This document shows positions 10,298-19,867 of a stretch of DNA of 64,000 nt, one piece after another. Under the pieces are notes generated by a model. The model was not told where the DNA came from and searched no databases. It saw only the letters and a program-made list of their open reading frames with translations. The stretch lies in NCBI RefSeq assembly GCF_027257875.1, contig NZ_JAPVQY010000031.1, positions 1 to 64,000 on the forward strand. Reading direction: 5' to 3'. The position numbers and the translations under genes were made by a program. Origin of the DNA: Burkholderia sp. IMCC1007. GTDB taxonomy: Bacteria > Pseudomonadota > Gammaproteobacteria > Burkholderiales > Burkholderiaceae. The first letter of the stretch is position 1. Every line of letters begins with the position of its first letter.

Positions 10298-11608
10298 TCA
10301 GCCCTTCTTGCCGGCCTCGCGGTCGAGCTCGCGCAGCCACGCGAGCTTCTCGGCGATCTTCGACTCGAGCCCGCGCGGCACCGGCTTGTACCAGTGCGGC
10401 TCGCGCATGCCTTCCGGCAGATACGTCTCGCCGGCCGCATACGCGTTCGGCTCGTCGTGCGCGTAGCGATACGCGTGGCCGTAGCCGAGTTCCTTCATCA
10501 GCTTGGTCGGCGCATTGCGCAGATGCACAGGCACCTCGCGCGACTTGTCCTGCTTCACGAACGCCATCGCCTGGTTGAACGCGTTGTAGCCCGCGTTGCT
10601 CTTCGCCGCGCACGCGAGATAGATCACCGCCTGCCCGAGCGCGAGTTCGCCTTCGGGCGAGCCGAGCCGCTCGTAGGTCGCGGCGGCGTCGTTCGCCATC
10701 TGCAGCGCGCGCGGGTCGGCGAGGCCGATGTCTTCCCACGCCATCCGCACGATCCGCCGCGCCAGATATTTCGGATCCGCGCCGCCGTCGATCATCCGGC
10801 AGAACCAGTACAGCGCGCCATCCGGGCTCGACCCGCGCACCGACTTGTGCAGCGCCGAGATCTGGTCGTAGAAATTGTCGCCGCCCTTGTCGAAGCGTCG
10901 CGCATTCAACGTCATCGCGCTGCTGACGAAATCGGCATCGATCGTCGTGACGCGGGCGGACGATGCGGCCGTCTGCGCCTGCTCGAGCAGGTTCAGGAAG
11001 CGGCGTGCGTCGCCGTCCGCGTAGCCGATCAGCGTGTCGATCGCCTTGTCGTCGAATGCGAGGCCGTCGAGCGCGATTTCCTGCGCGCGCGCGAGCAACT
11101 GGCGCATCTCGTCGTCGTTCAGCGACTGCAGCACATAGACCTGCGCCCGCGACAACAGCGCCGAGTTCACTTCGAAGCTCGGGTTCTCGGTCGTCGCGCC
11201 GATGAAGGTCACGAGCCCCGACTCGACGAACGGCAGCAATGCATCCTGCTGCCCCTTGTTGAAACGGTGGATCTCGTCGACGAACAGGATCGTGTGGCGG
11301 CCGGTGCGGTTCAGCGTGTCCTTCGCCTGCTCCATCGCCTCGCGGATGTCCTTCACGCCGCCGAGCACCGCGGACAGCGCGATGAACTCGCAGTCGAACG
11401 CGAGCGCGGTGAGGCGCGCAAGCGTCGTCTTGCCGACGCCGGGCGGCCCCCACAGAATCATCGAATGCGGCTTGCCGGATTCGAACGCGAGCCGCAGCGG
11501 CTTGCCTTCGCCCAGCAGATGCGTCTGGCCGATCACCTCGGCGAGCGTCTTCGGCCGCAGCGCCTCGGCGAGCGGCCGGCGCGGCTCGACTTGAAACAGG
11601 TCGGACAT
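10298..11608 (-). CDS. rarA: replication-associated recombination protein A (AAA+ ATPase)
   Basis: A 436-residue AAA+ clamp-loader-like ATPase (RarA/MgsA) acting at stalled replication forks. The Walker A motif is GPPGVGKTT, Walker B LFVDEIHRF, sensor 1 GATTENPSF, and the C-terminal MgsA tetramerisation domain includes YARRIVRMAWEDIGLADPRA. The start at 11608 (MSDLFQ) matches the family; the in-frame ATG eight codons upstream is less likely. It lies downstream of lolA in the same direction, an order common in beta-proteobacteria. Confidence 0.95.
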   Translation of the reverse strand: MSDLFQVEPRRPLAEALRPKTLAEVIGQTHLLGEGKPLRLAFESGKPHSMILWGPPGVGKTTLARLTALAFDCEFIALSAVLGGVKDIREAMEQAKDTLNRTGRHTILFVDEIHRFNKGQQDALLPFVESGLVTFIGATTENPSFEVNSALLSRAQVYVLQSLNDDEMRQLLARAQEIALDGLAFDDKAIDTLIGYADGDARRFLNLLEQAQTAASSARVTTIDADFVSSAMTLNARRFDKGGDNFYDQISALHKSVRGSSPDGALYWFCRMIDGGADPKYLARRIVRMAWEDIGLADPRALQMANDAAATYERLGSPEGELALGQAVIYLACAAKSNAGYNAFNQAMAFVKQDKSREVPVHLRNAPTKLMKELGYGHAYRYAHDEPNAYAAGETYLPEGMREPHWYKPVPRGLESKIAEKLAWLRELDREAGKKG

Positions 11609-11701
11609 GAACCCTCGCTCCACATCAAACAATGGCGGCCGACCCGGCCGCCTGACTCCACATTATGACAGCCGCGCGAACCCGCCGCCGCGCCCGAAAG
11701 C

Positions 11702-11735
11702 GACAAGGGCCTGCCGTCGCCGGCAGGCCCTTGTC
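11702..11735. terminator. strong hairpin between lolA and rarA
   Basis: A perfect 15-bp stem (GACAAGGGCCTGCCG with its complement) closed by the loop TCGC, just past the lolA stop. There is no long T tract on either side, so it may stall, process or attenuate the transcript into rarA rather than fully end it. Confidence 0.55.
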
Positions 11736-11757
11736 AGCGAGAACGGCGCGGCGCCGT

Positions 11758-12453
11758 TCAGCCGGCGATCACGTCGGCGCCCTTCGGCACGACGAACTTG
11801 AACGTGTCGCTCTTCAGCGGCGGATTCGTCTGGATGTTGGTGAACGTCAGCAGCGTGACGTTGCCGAACACGTCGTGCAGCTCCATCGCGGCAAGCGTGC
11901 CGTTGCGGAAACCGATGCCGATCCGCTGGAACTGCGTGTCCTGCGCCTTCGGCAACATCTCGAGCCACTCGATGCCACCCTTCTCGCCGGCATCGCGCAG
12001 CGTGTAGTTCTTGTCGAGATCGTTGCTGCCGAACAGGATCGCGGCCGGGCTCGCGCCGAGCGCGCCGTTCAGCTTGCGCTCGGTGACCTGGTTCAGGTCG
12101 CGGTCGTACACGTAGAGCTTGTCGCCGTCGGCCTGCAGGACCTGCTGGTACGGCTTCTGGTACGTCCAGATGAACTTGCCCGGACGCGAGAACACGAACG
12201 TGCCGCTCGAATTGTCGTTCGGCTTCGGTGCGGGCTGCGCCGCGCTGGCACTCGCGCCCTTGCTCGGCGCCTTGACGATCTGCTGCGTGAAATCGCCCTT
12301 CGCCGAACGCACCTGCGACACGAAGGCCTTCAGTTGCTCGGTGCCGCCCGCGAACGCGTGCGTCGCCGCGAGCATCAGCGATGCGCCGGCGAACGCCGCG
12401 CCGAGCCAGCGCCGCGTCGAACGAAGGGAAGGGACGAACGAAAGTTGCTGCAT
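11758..12453 (-). CDS. lolA: outer-membrane lipoprotein carrier protein LolA
   Basis: A 231-residue periplasmic chaperone that takes mature lipoproteins from LolCDE and hands them to LolB. The signal peptide spans residues 1 to about 36 (cleavage after ATHAFA). The mature part has the LolA pattern: KGDFTQQIV, GTFVFSRPGKFIWTYQKPY, DGDKLYVYDRDLNQV. A Ser/Ala/Pro-rich insert (KGASASAAQPAPKPNDNSS) lies between the first strands. The start at 12453 places a typical signal peptide at the N-terminus. It follows ftsK by 46 bases. Confidence 0.93.
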   Translation of the reverse strand: MQQLSFVPSLRSTRRWLGAAFAGASLMLAATHAFAGGTEQLKAFVSQVRSAKGDFTQQIVKAPSKGASASAAQPAPKPNDNSSGTFVFSRPGKFIWTYQKPYQQVLQADGDKLYVYDRDLNQVTERKLNGALGASPAAILFGSNDLDKNYTLRDAGEKGGIEWLEMLPKAQDTQFQRIGIGFRNGTLAAMELHDVFGNVTLLTFTNIQTNPPLKSDTFKFVVPKGADVIAG

Positions 12454-12499
12454 GGTGCGGTTTTCTCCCTGGGTGGCCGGCGCTGCGGGCGCCGCGGAC

Positions 12500-14809
12500 T
12501 CATTCCGCGTCGCGCACCGGCACAAGAATTTCGCGGTTGCCGCTCGACGACATCGCCGACACGAGCCCCGACTGCTCCATCTGCTCGAGGAGCCGCGCCG
12601 CGCGGTTGTAGCCGATCCGCAGATGGCGCTGCACGAGCGAAATCGACGCGCGGCGGTTCTTGATGACGATCTCGACCGCCTGGTCGTACAGCGGATCAGA
12701 CTCGTCGCCGCCTTCGCCGGTTCCCGCGCCGGCCGAGCCCTCGTCGCCGTCGACGGTGCCGCCTTCGAGCAGCCCTTCGACGTAGTTCGGCTCGCCCTGC
12801 TCCTTGAGCTTCTCGACGACGCGATGCACTTCGTCGTCGGCGACGAACGCGCCGTGCACGCGCACCGGCAACCCGGTGCCGGGCGCCAGGTACAGCATGT
12901 CGCCCATCCCGAGCAACGACTCGGCGCCCATCTGGTCCAGAATCGTGCGCGAGTCGATCTTCGACGACACCTGGAACGCGATCCGCGTCGGCACGTTCGC
13001 CTTGATCAGGCCGGTGATCACGTCGACGGACGGACGCTGCGTCGCGAGGATCAGGTGGATGCCGGCCGCACGCGCCTTCTGCGCGATCCGCGCGATCAGC
13101 TCCTCGACCTTCTTGCCGACGACCATCATCAGGTCGGCCAGCTCGTCGATCACGACGACGATGTTCGGCAGGCGGCCAAGCGGTTCAGGATCGTCCGGCG
13201 TCAGGCTGAACGGATTCGGAATCTTTTCCTCGCGCTTCGCCGCGTCGTCGATCTTGTTGTTGTAGCCCGCGAGATTACGCACGCCGAGCTTGCTCATCAG
13301 CTTGTAGCGCCGCTCCATCTCGGCGACCGTCCAGTTCAGCGCATGGCCCGCCTGGCGCATGTCGGTGACGACCGGGCACAGCAGGTGCGGAATGCCTTCG
13401 TAGACGCTCATTTCGAGCATCTTCGGATCGATCAGGATCAGGCGCACCTGCTCGGCGGTGGCCTTGTACAGCAGCGACAGGATCATCGCGTTGATCCCGA
13501 CCGACTTGCCCGAGCCGGTCGTGCCGGCCACCAGCAGGTGCGGCATCTTCGCGAGATCCGCGCACACCGGCTTGCCGCCGATGTCCTTGCCGAGGCTCAG
13601 CGTGAGCGCCGACGCGGCCGCTGCATAGACCTCGGAACCGATGATCTCGGACAGGTGCACCGTCTGGCGTCGCTGGTTCGGCAGCTCGAGCGCCATGTAA
13701 TTCTTGCCGGGGATCGTCTCGACCACGCGGATCGACACGAGCGACAGCGATCGCGCGAGATCCTTCGCGAGGTTGACGATCTGGCTGCCCTTCACGCCGG
13801 TGGCCGGCTCGATCTCGTAGCGCGTGACGACCGGGCCCGGATACGCGGCCACGACGCTCGCCTCGACGCCGAAGTCCTTCAGCTTCTTCTCGATCAGGCG
13901 CGACGTGAATTCGAGCGTGTCGGCGGAGATCGCTTCCTGCGTCTTCGGCGCGGGATCGAGCAGCGCTACCGGCGGCAGCGTCGAGTCGCCCGGCAGGTCG
14001 GTGAACAGCGGCACCTGGCGCTCGCGCTCGACGCGCTCGGACTTCGCCGGCGTGACGACCGGCGGCACGATGGTCACCGGTTCGTGATCCTCGATGCGCA
14101 CGCGCTCCTCTTCGACCTTGCCTTCACGGCGCACGGCAGCGGCCTCGCCCAGCTTGCGATCGCGCTCGGCTTCGCGACGCAGCTTCGCGACCGTGACGGC
14201 GGACAGGATCGCGCCGCCGACGCGCTCGCACACCGACAGCCACGAGAAGCGGAAATACAGCGAAAGACCGATCGCGAGCAGGATCAGCAGCAGCAGCGTG
14301 CCGCCGGTGAAGCCGAACGCATGCGACATCGCGCCCGCGACGGCCTCGCCGATCACGCCGCCCGGCGCGCGCGGCAGTTGCACCTTCAGCGACCACATCC
14401 GCATCGCCTCGATGCCGTCGCACGCGAGCACGACGAGCACGAACGACAGGATTTCGGTGAGCCAGCCGATCGGCCGCTCGGGCTCGTCGGCGACCGCCTC
14501 GTGACGCGTGATGCGCCGGTAGTTGACGGCGATGCGCCGCCCGAGCGGCACGATCAGCCAGTAGGCCGACAGGCCGAACAGCAGCAGGATGATGTCGGCC
14601 GTCCACGCGCCGACACGCCCGGCCCAGTTCGAGATGTGGTCCACCTGTGCTGCGTGCGTCCAGCTCGGATCGCGCCGGCTGTAGCTCAACAGGGCCATCA
14701 CCAGAAACGCGCAGAGCGCAACCTGGAGAATCCAGCGGATCTCCGTGAGGAGCTTCGACATCCGGTGCGGCAACGCCTGTGCCTGGGCGGAATAAGGAGC
14801 TTTTGCCAT
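12500..14809 (-). CDS. ftsK: DNA translocase FtsK
   Basis: A 769-residue septum-located DNA pump that helps chromosome dimer resolution by XerCD. The N-terminus holds about four membrane helices (residues about 24-180), followed by a short charged linker and the RecA-like motor: Walker A GTTGSGKSVG (near 415) and Walker B VVVIDELADL. The winged-helix gamma domain that reads KOPS sites is at the C-terminus (YDQAVEIVIKNRRASISLVQ onward). The linker is short compared with E. coli FtsK. Divergent from trxB. Confidence 0.96.
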   Translation of the reverse strand: MAKAPYSAQAQALPHRMSKLLTEIRWILQVALCAFLVMALLSYSRRDPSWTHAAQVDHISNWAGRVGAWTADIILLLFGLSAYWLIVPLGRRIAVNYRRITRHEAVADEPERPIGWLTEILSFVLVVLACDGIEAMRMWSLKVQLPRAPGGVIGEAVAGAMSHAFGFTGGTLLLLILLAIGLSLYFRFSWLSVCERVGGAILSAVTVAKLRREAERDRKLGEAAAVRREGKVEEERVRIEDHEPVTIVPPVVTPAKSERVERERQVPLFTDLPGDSTLPPVALLDPAPKTQEAISADTLEFTSRLIEKKLKDFGVEASVVAAYPGPVVTRYEIEPATGVKGSQIVNLAKDLARSLSLVSIRVVETIPGKNYMALELPNQRRQTVHLSEIIGSEVYAAAASALTLSLGKDIGGKPVCADLAKMPHLLVAGTTGSGKSVGINAMILSLLYKATAEQVRLILIDPKMLEMSVYEGIPHLLCPVVTDMRQAGHALNWTVAEMERRYKLMSKLGVRNLAGYNNKIDDAAKREEKIPNPFSLTPDDPEPLGRLPNIVVVIDELADLMMVVGKKVEELIARIAQKARAAGIHLILATQRPSVDVITGLIKANVPTRIAFQVSSKIDSRTILDQMGAESLLGMGDMLYLAPGTGLPVRVHGAFVADDEVHRVVEKLKEQGEPNYVEGLLEGGTVDGDEGSAGAGTGEGGDESDPLYDQAVEIVIKNRRASISLVQRHLRIGYNRAARLLEQMEQSGLVSAMSSSGNREILVPVRDAE

Positions 14810-15093
14810 GAATCCGTATAAAGAGGACGGGCCGCGCGCCCGCCTGTCGTTCGATCGCGCTTATTGTAAACGCTGCATCGGGCCGTCAAGTGTAAATGAC
14901 GGTTACATAACGGGGACGGGGCGCCGCACCGGCGCCGCCAGCGGCCGCGAGCCGGCCGGATGCGCGCCCCTGCGACAACGCGCCACCGCATGGCAGACCG
15001 CCGCCCGGCCCGCTGCCCCGGTACGGACGGTGCGCCGCGAAACGCTATCGCGACGATTGAAACTCTCGTTCGGCAGCGCAGCAACGGGGCCTT

Positions 15094-15099
15094 TATAAT
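15094..15099 (+). promoter_or_regulatory. candidate -10 box of trxB
   Basis: The 387-base gap between ftsK and trxB contains a perfect TATAAT at 15094-15099, about 100 bases before the trxB start. A TTGAAA at 15057-15062 is too far upstream (31 bases) to be its partner; the nearest -35-like hexamer is poor (TTCGGC, 15069-15074). Nothing else was recognised in this gap. Confidence 0.5.
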
Positions 15100-15196
15100 G
15101 CGCGTCTGATACCCATCTATGACGGCATCCCGGTCAACCCGGACCGTCCGGCGAGCCTTATCCCGCCCGCCGCAGCCGCCTTTTACGGATTCGCAC

Positions 15197-16159
15197 ATGT
15201 CCACGCCCAAACACGCCAAAGTCCTGATTCTCGGTTCCGGCCCCGCCGGCTACACGGCTGCCGTCTATGCGGCACGCGCCAACCTGTCCCCGGTGCTGAT
15301 CACCGGCATCGCGCAGGGCGGCCAGCTGATGACCACGACCGACGTCGAAAACTGGCCGGCGGACGCAAAGGGCGTGCAAGGCCCGGAACTGATGGCGCGC
15401 TTCCAGGAGCACGCCGAGCGCTTCAACACCAAAATCGTGTTCGACCACATCCATACCGCGAAGCTGCACGAGCAGCCGATCCGCCTGATCGGCGACTCGG
15501 GCGAATACACGTGCGACTCGCTGATCATCGCGACCGGCGCGTCCGCGCAGTATCTCGGCCTGCCGTCCGAGGAAGCATTCATGGGCAAGGGCGTGTCGGC
15601 CTGCGCGACCTGCGACGGCTTCTTCTATCGCAACCAGGAAGTTGCGGTGATCGGCGGCGGCAACACGGCCGTCGAGGAAGCGCTCTACCTGACCGGCATC
15701 GCGAAGAAGGTCACGGTGATCCACCGTCGCGACAAGTTCCGCGCGGAGCCGATCCTGATCGACCGCCTGCTGGAGAAGGAAAAGGAAGGCGTCGTCGACA
15801 TCAAGTGGGATCACGTGCTCGACGAAGTGACGGGCGAGGACTCGGGCGTGACCGGCCTGCGCATCAAAAACGTGAAGACCGGCGAGAAGCAGGACCTCAC
15901 CGTGCAGGGCGTGTTCGTCGCGATCGGCCACAAGCCGAACACCGACCTGTTCCAGGGCCAGCTCGAGATGAAAGACGGCTACATCCTGACGAAGAGCGGC
16001 CTGCAGGGCAACGCGACGTCGACGAGCGTGCCGGGCGTGTTCGCCGCCGGCGACGTGCAGGACAACGTGTACCGCCAGGCGATCACCAGCGCCGGCACGG
16101 GCTGCATGGCCGCGCTCGACGCGCAGCGCTACCTCGAAAGCCTGCACGACAAGAAGTAA
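15197..16159 (+). CDS. trxB: thioredoxin-disulfide reductase
   Basis: A 320-residue NADPH- and FAD-dependent flavoenzyme that reduces thioredoxin. The FAD site GSGPAGYTAAVYAARA is at residues 13-28, the redox-active CATC is near 138-141, the NADPH site GGGNTAVEEA near 155-164, and the second FAD motif GVFAAGDVQD near the C-terminus. The ATG at 15197 is preferred over an upstream in-frame start at 15119, which would add an unlikely 26-residue leader. A terminator follows. Confidence 0.97.
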   Translation: MSTPKHAKVLILGSGPAGYTAAVYAARANLSPVLITGIAQGGQLMTTTDVENWPADAKGVQGPELMARFQEHAERFNTKIVFDHIHTAKLHEQPIRLIGDSGEYTCDSLIIATGASAQYLGLPSEEAFMGKGVSACATCDGFFYRNQEVAVIGGGNTAVEEALYLTGIAKKVTVIHRRDKFRAEPILIDRLLEKEKEGVVDIKWDHVLDEVTGEDSGVTGLRIKNVKTGEKQDLTVQGVFVAIGHKPNTDLFQGQLEMKDGYILTKSGLQGNATSTSVPGVFAAGDVQDNVYRQAITSAGTGCMAALDAQRYLESLHDKK

Positions 16160-16225
16160 GCCGGGAGCCTCGCCGCGGCCGGCGCTACAATGGCGTCCGC
16201 TGCCGCGCAGCGGGCTCGACCGGAA

Positions 16226-16254
16226 AGCCGCTGCCGCCGCGCAGCGGCTTTTTT
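16226..16254 (+). terminator. rho-independent terminator after trxB
   Basis: AGCCGCTGC (16226-16234) pairs with GCAGCGGCT (16241-16249), followed by TTTTTT. It lies about 65 bases past the trxB stop and before the Smr-domain gene. Confidence 0.85.
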
Positions 16255-16294
16255 GTGTCCGCGCGCCCGAACGCGCCTGCCCCGTTACCGAATC

Positions 16295-17074
16295 ATGGCG
16301 AAGAACCAGCCCCATCCGAGCGATCCCGCGAAGCGGAAGATCGCTGCCCGCCCCGTGACCCCGGCGCCTGAAACGCCGCCGCCCGCGCCCGATGCGGCCG
16401 CGTTGCGCGGCCAGGGCCTCGCGGGCCTCGGCGCATTGCGCAAGTCGCTGCAAGGCGAAGCCGAGCGCCGCGAGCGCGCGCGCATCGAAACCGCGAAGGC
16501 CGAGCGCAAGGCAGAGGCCGACGCGAATCTGTTCCGCAACGAAATCGGCGCGATCCGGCCGCTGAACGCGCCGCCGCGCGCGAAGTCCGGCCGCACGCCG
16601 CCCGATCCGGTACCGAAGCAGACGCAGCGCGACGAGGAAGCCGTGCTGAACGCGACGCTGTCCGACGAATTCGATCCCGAGACGCTGCTCGACAGCGACG
16701 ACTCGCTGTATTACCACCGCCCCGGCATCAGCCGCGACGTCGTGCGCAAGCTGAGGAGCGGCGCGTGGATCGTGCAGGCGCAGATCGATCTGCACGGCAT
16801 GCGGCGCGACGAAGCGCGCGATGCGCTCGCGGAATTCATCCGCGAGGCCGGCAAGAAGGGGCTGCGCTGCCTGCGCGTGATCCACGGCAAGGGGCTCGGC
16901 TCGATCGGCAAGGAGCCGGTGCTGAAGGGCAAGGTGCGCGCGTGGCTCGTGCAGAAGGAAGAAGTGATCGCATTCTGCGAGGCGCGCGGCCACGACGGCG
17001 GCGCGGGCGCGGTGCTCGTGCTGCTGCAGCCGCACGCGGCACCGGCCGACCGGGGGCCGCGTGCCGCATCCTAG
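16295..17074 (+). CDS. Smr domain protein
   Basis: A 259-residue cytoplasmic protein with a C-terminal Smr domain (residues about 165-245), a fold found in nucleases and in DNA-repair and ribosome-rescue factors. Both signature motifs are present: LHGMRRDEARDAL (the LDxH type, here IDLHG) and VIHGKGLGS (HGxG). The N-terminal 120 residues are charged and low-complexity with a Lys/Arg/Glu-rich helix, probably flexible. The ATG at 16295 lies after the trxB terminator. The downstream TRIC-like gene overlaps its end by 14 bases, so the two are probably co-transcribed. Confidence 0.88.
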   Translation: MAKNQPHPSDPAKRKIAARPVTPAPETPPPAPDAAALRGQGLAGLGALRKSLQGEAERRERARIETAKAERKAEADANLFRNEIGAIRPLNAPPRAKSGRTPPDPVPKQTQRDEEAVLNATLSDEFDPETLLDSDDSLYYHRPGISRDVVRKLRSGAWIVQAQIDLHGMRRDEARDALAEFIREAGKKGLRCLRVIHGKGLGSIGKEPVLKGKVRAWLVQKEEVIAFCEARGHDGGAGAVLVLLQPHAAPADRGPRAAS

Positions 17075-17684
17075 GCTGACGCTCGCGATCGCGATACTCG
17101 AGGCGATCGCGACGCTGGCCTTCGCGATCTCGGGCTTCATCGAGGCGCGCAAGAACCGGCTCGACTCGGTCGGCACGTTCGTCGTCGCGCTCGCGACCGC
17201 GTTCGGCGGCGGCACGCTGCGCGACATCCTGCTCGAGCGCCGGCCGTTCTACTGGGTCGTGCACGACGACTACGTGATCGCGATCTTCGTGCTCGCCTTG
17301 TTCGCACCGTTCGTGCTGCGGATGCTGTCGCGGCTGTCGGCCGAACGGCTGCTGCTGATCGCCGATGCGATCGGGCTCGGCATCTTCAGCATCTCGGGCA
17401 CGTCGATCGCGCTCGACGCCGAAATGCCGCGCTTCATCGCGGTGATGATGGGCGTGATCACCGGCGTGGTCGGCGGGATCGTCCGCGACGTGCTGTGCAA
17501 CGACATCCCGCTGATCCTGCGCGATTCGCGGCCGTACGCGACCTGCGCGTTCGTCGGCTGCTGGTTCTACCTGCTGCTCGTGTGGCTGCAGTTCGACTCG
17601 GTGTACAGCGTGCTGCTCGCGACCGGCTTCATCCTCGTCGCACGGCTCGCGACGTTCAAGTTCGACGTGCGGTTGCCGCACTGA
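17061..17684 (+). CDS. trimeric intracellular cation channel (TRIC/UPF0126) family protein
   Basis: A 207-residue inner-membrane protein with seven predicted helices and an internal duplication. The two halves carry the paired motifs FGGGTLRDILLERRPFYW (about 48-65) and VGGIVRDVLCNDIPLIL (about 133-149). Prokaryotic members of the family form trimeric cation channels. It begins with GTG at 17061, inside the end of the Smr gene, so translational coupling is likely. A bidirectional terminator follows. Confidence 0.85.
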   Translation: MPHPRLTLAIAILEAIATLAFAISGFIEARKNRLDSVGTFVVALATAFGGGTLRDILLERRPFYWVVHDDYVIAIFVLALFAPFVLRMLSRLSAERLLLIADAIGLGIFSISGTSIALDAEMPRFIAVMMGVITGVVGGIVRDVLCNDIPLILRDSRPYATCAFVGCWFYLLLVWLQFDSVYSVLLATGFILVARLATFKFDVRLPH

Positions 17685-17726
17685 CCGGCGCATCGCGGAC
17701 GCGTCAGCCGCATCGCCGAAACGACA

Positions 17727-17754
17727 AAGGGGCCGTTCATCGAAACGGCCCCTT
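17727..17754. terminator. bidirectional terminator
   Basis: AAGGGGCCGTT (17727-17737) pairs perfectly with AACGGCCCCTT (17744-17754) around a 6-base loop, between two convergent genes. Confidence 0.85.
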
Positions 17755-17778
17755 CTTTCATTCAGCGCAAGCGCCGCG

Positions 17779-18897
17779 TCACGCGATCCGCTCTTCCGAC
17801 GCCGGATCGAACAGCACGGCCTTCGACACGTCGAACAGCAGCGACTGCGTCTGCCCCGGCTGCGGGTTCGCGGCCGGATGCACGCGGCTCACGATCCGCT
17901 TGCCGTTCACCTGTGCGAACACGTGCGTGTCCGGCCCGGTCGGCTCGGTCACGTCGACGCGCACGTCGATCGGCTGCAGCTTCGACGCCTCGCCGTTGTG
18001 CGCGTTGCGCGCGTCGGTGATGCGCTCCGGGCGCAGCCCGAGGATCACCTCGCGGCCGACGTGCGACTTCAGCTTCACCGCGTCGAACGGCAGGTTCAGC
18101 GCGCTGCGCGCGAGGCCCGTGTCGATCTCGAGCGCGATCCCGCTGCCCTGCTCGACCAGCTTGCCATTGATGAAGTTCATCGGCGGCGCGCCGATGAAGC
18201 CCGCGACGAACAGGTTCGACGGCGAATCGTAGATCTCCTGCGGCGCGCCGAACTGCTGGACCACGCCATCCTTCATCACCGCGATCCGGTCGCCGAGCGT
18301 CATCGCCTCGATCTGGTCGTGCGTCACGTAGACGATCGTCGTGCCGAGGCGTTGGTGCAGCAGCTTGATTTCCGCGCGCATCTCGATGCGCAGCTTCGCG
18401 TCGAGGTTCGACAGCGGCTCGTCGAACAGGAACAGCGACGGATCGCGTGCGAGCGCGCGGCCCATCGCGACGCGCTGGCGCTGGCCGCCCGACAGCTGCC
18501 CCGGCTTGCGGTCGAGCAGATGCTGGATCTGCAGCATCGCCGACACGCGGTCGACGATCTGCTGCTGTTCGTTCTTCGGCACCTTGCGGATGTTCAGGCC
18601 GAACGAGATGTTCTCGCGCACCGTCATCGATGGATACAGCGCGTACGACTGGAACACCATCGCGATGTCGCGATCCTTCGGCGACAGGTTGTTGACGACC
18701 TTGCCGTCGATGCAGATCTCGCCGCTCGTGACCGTCTCGAGCCCGGCGATCATGTTGAGCAGCGTCGATTTCCCGCAGCCCGAGCCGCCGACCAGGATCA
18801 GGAACTGTCCGTCCTCGATCTCGATGTCGACACCCTTCAGGACCGGCACCCCGTTCGGGTAGGTCTTGTACACGTCACGGATGGAAAGGCTTGCCAT
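17779..18897 (-). CDS. gtsD: sugar ABC transporter ATP-binding protein (GtsD/UgpC type)
   Basis: A 372-residue importer ATPase of the MalK/UgpC/MsmK class. Walker A GGSGCGKST, the ABC signature LSGGQRQRVAMGRA, Walker B LFLFDEPLSNLDA and the switch His in YVTHDQIEA are all intact. The C-terminal third is a TOBE/OB regulatory domain (LGLRPERITDARN). It is the last gene of a binding protein, permease, permease, ATPase operon that faces zwf. By analogy with Pseudomonas gtsABCD it energises glucose uptake; the substrate is inferred from context. The symbol follows that analogy. Confidence 0.92.
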   Translation of the reverse strand: MASLSIRDVYKTYPNGVPVLKGVDIEIEDGQFLILVGGSGCGKSTLLNMIAGLETVTSGEICIDGKVVNNLSPKDRDIAMVFQSYALYPSMTVRENISFGLNIRKVPKNEQQQIVDRVSAMLQIQHLLDRKPGQLSGGQRQRVAMGRALARDPSLFLFDEPLSNLDAKLRIEMRAEIKLLHQRLGTTIVYVTHDQIEAMTLGDRIAVMKDGVVQQFGAPQEIYDSPSNLFVAGFIGAPPMNFINGKLVEQGSGIALEIDTGLARSALNLPFDAVKLKSHVGREVILGLRPERITDARNAHNGEASKLQPIDVRVDVTEPTGPDTHVFAQVNGKRIVSRVHPAANPQPGQTQSLLFDVSKAVLFDPASEERIA

Positions 18898-19009
18898 GCT
18901 GTGAATCCTCTGTCTCGTCTCGCGCGGCGCACGCAGGCGCCGCGTCGGGTTCGTTTCGATGCGCCGCGCGTGCTGCGCGGCCGGTTCGTCGTATCGGATG
19001 AAGCCGCGC

Positions 19010-19867
19010 TTACCCCTTCACCGCGCCCGCCGTCAGCCCGCGCACGAAGTAGCGGCCGGCGACGATGTAGACGAGCAGCGTCGGCAGCGCGGCGATGATC
19101 GCGCCGGCCATGTCGACGTTGTATTCCTTCACGCCCGTCGACGTGTTGACGAGGTTGTTCAGCGCAACTGTGATCGGCATCGAATCGACGCCGGAGAACA
19201 CGATCCCGAACAGGAAGTCGTTCCAGATCTGCGTGAACTGCCAGATCAGGCACACCATGAAGATCGGCAGCGACACCGGCAGCAGGATCTTCGTGAAGAT
19301 CGTGAAGAAGCCGGCGCCGTCGATGCGCGCGGCCTTCACGAGTTCGGCCGGCACGCTCACGTAGAAGTTGCGGAAGAACATCGTCGTGAACGCGATCCCG
19401 TACACGACGTGCACGAACACGAGGCCCGGAATCGTGTTCGCGAGGCCGAGCATCCCCTGCAGGCGCGCCATCGGCAGCAGGATCACCTGGAACGGGATGA
19501 AGCAGCCGACCAGCATCATCGTGAACAGCGCGTCCGCGCCGCGAAAGCGCCAGTGCGTGAGCACGTAGCCGTTGAACGCGCCGACCAGCGACGAGATCAG
19601 CACGGCCGGAATCACCATCTGCAGCGAGTTCAGGAAGAACGGCTTCATCCCGTCGCAGCGCACGCCGGTACACGCGCCGCTCCACGCCTTCACCCACGGG
19701 TCGACGGTCCACGAGGTGGGCGGCGTCAGCAGGTTGCCGGTGCGCAGCTGGTCGAGGTCCTTGAACGACGTCGACAGCATCACGTAGATCGGGAACAGGA
19801 AATACAGCGCGAACAGGATCAGTGCCGCATAGATCACGGCCCGGCTGATTGTCATCTTAGGCTGCAT
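19010..19867 (-). CDS. gtsC: sugar ABC transporter permease (GtsC type)
   Basis: A 285-residue inner-membrane permease with six predicted helices. The cytoplasmic EAA loop that docks to the ATPase is visible as ELVKAARIDGAGFFTIFTKI. It overlaps the end of the first permease by 11 bases, which suggests translational coupling. An alternative start lies four codons in (MTISRA). It forms the membrane channel with GtsB. Confidence 0.9.
   Translation of the reverse strand: MQPKMTISRAVIYAALILFALYFLFPIYVMLSTSFKDLDQLRTGNLLTPPTSWTVDPWVKAWSGACTGVRCDGMKPFFLNSLQMVIPAVLISSLVGAFNGYVLTHWRFRGADALFTMMLVGCFIPFQVILLPMARLQGMLGLANTIPGLVFVHVVYGIAFTTMFFRNFYVSVPAELVKAARIDGAGFFTIFTKILLPVSLPIFMVCLIWQFTQIWNDFLFGIVFSGVDSMPITVALNNLVNTSTGVKEYNVDMAGAIIAALPTLLVYIVAGRYFVRGLTAGAVKG

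Noticed and set aside
12119..14821. 900-residue frame opposite ftsK
   Set aside because: Antisense shadow of ftsK with typical low-complexity Arg/Asp/His composition.
15057..15099. TTGAAA and TATAAT as a paired trxB promoter
   Set aside because: The spacer is 31 bases, far too long; only the -10 box is retained as a candidate.
15158..17227. 689-residue minus-strand frame over trxB and the Smr gene
   Set aside because: Covers two well-supported plus-strand genes and a terminator; no family features.
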